Below are positions 61,218 through 64,000 of a stretch of DNA of 64,000 nt, in pieces. The DNA lies in assembly GCF_013602415.1 (NCBI RefSeq), contig NZ_WPAG02000002.1, positions 4,777,480 through 4,841,479 on the forward strand, in the 5' to 3' direction. The notes beneath the pieces were generated by a model that did not search any database, had not been told where the DNA came from, and saw only the letters and a list, made by a program, of their open reading frames with translations. A program made the translations under genes and the position numbers. The number at the start of each line of letters is the position of its first letter. The first letter of the stretch is position 1. This DNA comes from Rhodococcus sp. B50 (GTDB taxonomy: Bacteria > Actinomycetota > Actinomycetes > Mycobacteriales > Mycobacteriaceae).

Positions 61218-61784
61218 ATGGTGAACGGGGACGCCCAGCGGGTCGAAGTGCGGTTGGCGGTCGAGTATCCGGGTTCCGGAGCGACGAACACGCACGGAGA
61301 CGGTTCGATTCGACCGACCGATCCCATTCCTCCGATCTGTCCGCGGCACGGCGAACCCGAAACCGGTCGTGTCCGAGTGACGGTCGCGGCCGAGGCGTCG
61401 GAGCCCCGCGGTGGGTCGAACCGGATCGGCTCGGCGCTCGAAGCCGCCTACACCGTGCAGGTCGCCGCAGTCGATTGGCCGGTGTGTGCCCGATGCGTCG
61501 CCGTCCGCACGCGGTGGCAGATCGCCGCCGCCGCGACCTGCACGGTCCTCGGCGTCATCTTCCTCGCACTGGTGTTCGCACTCGTACAGGGTGCCCCGAA
61601 GATCTACGGTCTCGCGCTGCTCAGCGTCTTCGGCCTGTCGTTCCTGCCGATCTACGTCGCCCTGCGGGTGCTCGAACCGAAGCGGGGAGCCCTGGGAATG
61701 TCGGTGGCGGAGGACGGTTCGGAACTCGTCGTGTCGCAGGCGCACCCGGAATTCGCACGGGCGGTTGCGGCGCAGCGGATGTAG
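61218..61784 (+). CDS. Two-helix membrane protein with CPxHGEPE and CxRC motifs, copy 2
   Basis: 188 residues from ATG 61218, 82 bases after copy 1. It keeps PPICPRHGEPETGRV, DWPVCARCVAV, two membrane helices (ICTVLG-type segment at about 118-135, then LLSVFGLSFLPIYVAL) and the tail VVSQAHPEFARAV. Motif spacing is like copy 1 but the loops differ, so an old duplication. Probably co-transcribed with copy 1. Function unknown; start chosen at the first ATG, which keeps the motif order the same as copy 1. Confidence 0.65.
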   Translation: MVNGDAQRVEVRLAVEYPGSGATNTHGDGSIRPTDPIPPICPRHGEPETGRVRVTVAAEASEPRGGSNRIGSALEAAYTVQVAAVDWPVCARCVAVRTRWQIAAAATCTVLGVIFLALVFALVQGAPKIYGLALLSVFGLSFLPIYVALRVLEPKRGALGMSVAEDGSELVVSQAHPEFARAVAAQRM

Positions 61785-61882
61785 CTGCCGGTCGGTTCTC
61801 CTGCGGCGTTGACTTCCGGAAGCGTCGGCTCATACTCGGAGCGGGGGGTCGATCGTCTCGTTTCACAGGCAGGAGAAGTGCC

Positions 61883-62449
61883 GTGAACATCGAACATTCC
61901 ACTCCGGCGTCCGTCCCGGAACTCGGATCCGAGGAGAAGAAATCCCTTGCCGTGCGGGCCGTGATGATCATGGCGAACGGTGATCGCGCCGCGTTCGACG
62001 AGGTAGTGGCGGAGGACGCCGTCAATCACGAAGCCAAGAGCGAACCGCCCGCCGCCAGAGTGCACGGACCCGAAGGCTTCTTCGCGACCGCACTGTGGTT
62101 GCGCGATGCGTTCGCCGACCTGAAGTTCGAGGTCTCGAACGTCGTGGAGCAGGACGGTCTCGTCGTCGTCGAGGCCGTCATGTCGGGGCGGCACGAAGGC
62201 CTGTTCGCCACCTACGACGAATACGGGCGCGTCGATCAGGTGTTCGCGCCCACGGGAAAGAGTTTTTCGGTGCGTCAGGCCCATTGGTTGCGGGTGACCG
62301 GCGGAAAGGTGGTCGAGCACTGGGCCGTGCGCGACGATCTGGGTATGGCGACGCAGGCGGGCTGGGTGCCGCCGAACCCGGTGTCGTTGGTGCGGAACAT
62401 CCTCGCAGCACGGAAACTGCGCAAACGGATCAGAGCGGATCGAAGCTGA
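61883..62449 (+). CDS. SnoaL/ester-cyclase-like NTF2-fold protein
   Basis: 188 residues from GTG 61883 with AGGAGAAG upstream. Pattern of the SnoaL-like polyketide-cyclase/ester-cyclase group: DRAAFDEVVAEDAVNHEAKSEPP, GPEGFFATALWLRDAFADLKFEV, GKVVEHWAVRDDLGMATQ. No signal or membrane segment. Members are often small enzymes or ligand-binding proteins with no known substrate. It converges with the flavohemoglobin gene and overlaps its 3' end by 20 bases. Confidence 0.78.
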   Translation: MNIEHSTPASVPELGSEEKKSLAVRAVMIMANGDRAAFDEVVAEDAVNHEAKSEPPAARVHGPEGFFATALWLRDAFADLKFEVSNVVEQDGLVVVEAVMSGRHEGLFATYDEYGRVDQVFAPTGKSFSVRQAHWLRVTGGKVVEHWAVRDDLGMATQAGWVPPNPVSLVRNILAARKLRKRIRADRS

Positions 62450-63629
62450 TGTTCTGACGCGGGGTGCCTGCCGCCGACAGCGCGTACAGCGTGGTCCGGA
62501 TCATCGACGGCGACCCGGCGATCTGGATCTGACGGTCGGCCCACGTACCGAACTGCCCGGCGACCTTGCCGAGTTTGCCGTACACCGGCCGGTTGAGGCC
62601 GCTGGGTGGTTCCTTCACGGGAACCGGGTGCCACCAAGGGTTTTCCTTCTCCTCGAGTACGGGCACGATGGTCAGCCACGGGTTGGTCATGGCGATCTGC
62701 CACAGGGTCTCGAGGTCGTACAGGTCGCACGGATACTTGCCGCCGTAGAACAGGTGGACGCGCGGGTTGTCGCCGCGCATCGCCATCTCCATGATCTGCG
62801 CGCGCATGGGTGCGAGGCCGGTTCCGGAGGCGATCATCAGGACGTCCCGGCCGCTCTCGCGGTCGACGTGCAGGCCGCCGAGCGGCGGGCCGATCGTCCA
62901 CCGGTCGCCCACGGCGGTCTCGCCGACGAGCGCGGGGCTCACCCAGCCGGTGGAGACCCGTCGCACGTGGAATTCGATCTGCCCGTGTGGATTCGGAGGA
63001 ATGGCTGCGGACAGGTACCGCCACATGTGCGGACGCTGCGGGATCTGCACGCTCATGTACTGACCCGCGTAATAGGGGATGGGACTGTCGGACTCGAGCC
63101 GGATGATCGCCAGGTCGGGGAGCACGCGTTCGTGGCCGACGACTGTGGCACCCCACGATGCGGGCAGGTCGTCGGTGGCCGCGGCGGTCGCCATCGTCTC
63201 GACGAGCCGGTCGATCACCTCTGCCCAGGTGCGCTCGAGCGCGGCCGTCCACAGGATCAGCGGGGTGCATTCGCGGACCGCGGCGAGCAGCGCATTGCCG
63301 GCGACCCGGTAGTGCACCGGTTCGACACCGTACTTCCGGTGGTCGCGGGCGAGCTGGGCGAGGAACCTGTCGACGGTGTCGGGTTCGTGGAGACGGGCGA
63401 CGACCCAGCCCACCGCGGTCGCGAAACGCTGCCGCATCGATTCCATACCGGCGGGGAACAGTGAGCGGATGCCGGTGGATTCGGCCCACATGGCGGTGTA
63501 GAACGCCGTCGCGAATCGTTCGGCCCCGGTCGGGGTGGCGATGATCGATGCGAAGCTGAGCTGAACCCGGGCGATGGCGAAAGCCTCCACGCCATCCTCC
63601 CTGTATCCGTGCTGCGCGAACGCCGCCAC
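62430..63629 (-). CDS. Flavohemoglobin (Rv0385-like, type II)
   Basis: 399 residues from GTG 63629. Residues 15-145 are a globin: ATAFYTAMW with Tyr44 at the B10 position, LFPAGMESMRQRF, and proximal His97 in RDHRKYGV. The FAD domain (YAGQYMSV, MWRYLSAAIPP) and NAD domain (MIASGTGLAPMRAQ, AGSPSMIRTT) end with SFDPL. Rv0385 of M. tuberculosis, also next to clpB, is an unconventional flavohemoglobin reported to oxidise D-lactate rather than act mainly as an NO dioxygenase. Which activity applies here is unknown. Divergent from clpB. Confidence 0.9.
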   Translation of the reverse strand: MAAFAQHGYREDGVEAFAIARVQLSFASIIATPTGAERFATAFYTAMWAESTGIRSLFPAGMESMRQRFATAVGWVVARLHEPDTVDRFLAQLARDHRKYGVEPVHYRVAGNALLAAVRECTPLILWTAALERTWAEVIDRLVETMATAAATDDLPASWGATVVGHERVLPDLAIIRLESDSPIPYYAGQYMSVQIPQRPHMWRYLSAAIPPNPHGQIEFHVRRVSTGWVSPALVGETAVGDRWTIGPPLGGLHVDRESGRDVLMIASGTGLAPMRAQIMEMAMRGDNPRVHLFYGGKYPCDLYDLETLWQIAMTNPWLTIVPVLEEKENPWWHPVPVKEPPSGLNRPVYGKLGKVAGQFGTWADRQIQIAGSPSMIRTTLYALSAAGTPRQNISFDPL

Positions 63630-63717
63630 TGTAGTCGTTCGGAGGGCGCCGGGCCACCGACCACCAGGTTCGTCACAACCTACCGACGGTGTGTGACCAG
63701 AGTCACTACACTTAGGA

Positions 63718-63742
63718 AAGTTGAGCGGAACAAACTCAACTT
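63718..63742. promoter_or_regulatory. HAIR operator upstream of clpB
   Basis: TTGAGC (63721-63726), seven bases GGAACAA, ACTCAA (63734-63739), within a longer AAG...CTT palindrome (63718-63742). Near-consensus HspR site, about 120 bases before the clpB start and about 90 bases from the flavohemoglobin start. It is the best match to the consensus in the window. Confidence 0.88.
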
Positions 63743-63859
63743 ACGATCAGTTGGATAGTTCGACACCGCCGAGACCTGTCTGCCAGAGGGGATCGGTTGC
63801 AGAATCGACATGGAGCACTCGACGCGCGTGGAGTGCACCGAGAAAGAAAGGGGCGCGCA

Positions 63860-64000
63860 GTGGACTCGTTCAATCCGACGACCAAGACCCAGGCCGCACT
63901 CACCGCTGCACTTCAGTCGGCGTCCGCTGCGGGCAACCCGGAGATCCGTCCGGCCCACCTGCTCGTGGCGCTGCTCGACCAGGCCGACGGCATCGCCGGC
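63860..64000 (+). CDS. clpB: ClpB disaggregase, N-terminal end only
   Basis: 47 codons visible from GTG 63860, with AAAGAAAGGGG upstream; the gene runs off the right edge. The visible part (VDSFNPTTKTQAALTAALQ... then NPEIRPAHLLVALLDQ) is the ClpB/Clp-N repeat. ClpB is the AAA+ unfoldase that works with DnaK to rescue aggregated proteins. The HAIR site upstream places it in the same HspR regulon as the dnaK operon. Confidence 0.92.
   Translation, partial: MDSFNPTTKTQAALTAALQSASAAGNPEIRPAHLLVALLDQADGIAG

Overview
The window looks like chromosomal DNA of a mycolate-containing actinobacterium, most likely a Rhodococcus or close relative. Base composition is high in G+C with strong third-position G/C. 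There is an antigen-85-type mycolyltransferase, an iniBAC dynamin operon, an HspR-controlled dnaK operon with HAIR operators, and steroid-type catabolic genes. The gene order (Fe-S reductase, LuxR-type regulator, iniBAC, dnaK-grpE-dnaJ-hspR, then flavohemoglobin divergent from clpB) follows the Mycobacterium tuberculosis order Rv0338c-Rv0339c-Rv0341/2/3-Rv0350/1/2/3 and Rv0384c-Rv0385, with different genes inserted between the blocks. No rRNA, tRNA, insertion sequence, prophage or CRISPR array was seen.

Layout. (1) 2-19984: the 3' part of a giant non-ribosomal peptide synthetase, open at the left edge: one carrier domain, six complete C-A-T modules and a terminal thioesterase. The last two adenylation domains carry glutamine-type codes. 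(2) 19992-23005: a secreted lipase, an antigen-85-like mycolyltransferase and an AbiEi/DUF559 protein. (3) 23064-30501: a membrane Fe-S oxidoreductase with a lysine-rich repeated tail, a secreted glycine-zipper protein, a possible 30-residue ORF, and two paralogous secreted S1 serine proteases. (4) 30639-42144: an envelope-stress locus. A leftward operon of Hsp70-like membrane protein, LuxR-type ATPase regulator (IniR-like) and second, degenerate Hsp70-like membrane protein is divergent from iniB-iniA-iniC. (5) 42310-43221: a second AbiEi/DUF559 protein, flanked by two related palindromes. (6) 43513-47601: dnaK-grpE-dnaJ-hspR with HAIR-like operators. (7) 47780-58393: a steroid/lipid catabolic region with two KstD-family dehydrogenases, a ketosteroid isomerase with its catalytic residues intact, two luciferase-like oxidoreductases, a flavin reductase, an HSL-type esterase, an FAD/NAD reductase and a FadD ligase, with a KstR-type box at 56713. 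(8) 58489-62449: secreted and type-VII-secretion-like small proteins, two paralogous membrane proteins of unknown family, and a SnoaL-like protein. (9) 62430-64000: a flavohemoglobin divergent from clpB, with a HAIR operator in front of clpB.

How parts work together. HspR, made from the last gene of the dnaK operon, can repress both that operon and clpB through HAIR sites seen at both. The IniR-like regulator sits between two membrane-anchored Hsp70-like proteins and across a short intergenic region from iniBAC. That region holds a direct repeat and a palindrome, so the block looks like one regulatory unit for envelope stress. The most interesting candidates for undescribed biology are the Hsp70-like/IniR/IniBAC locus, the two AbiEi/DUF559 genes that share an identically spaced upstream motif, the orphan type-VII-like cassette with its HGEPE-motif membrane proteins, and the orphan NRPS.
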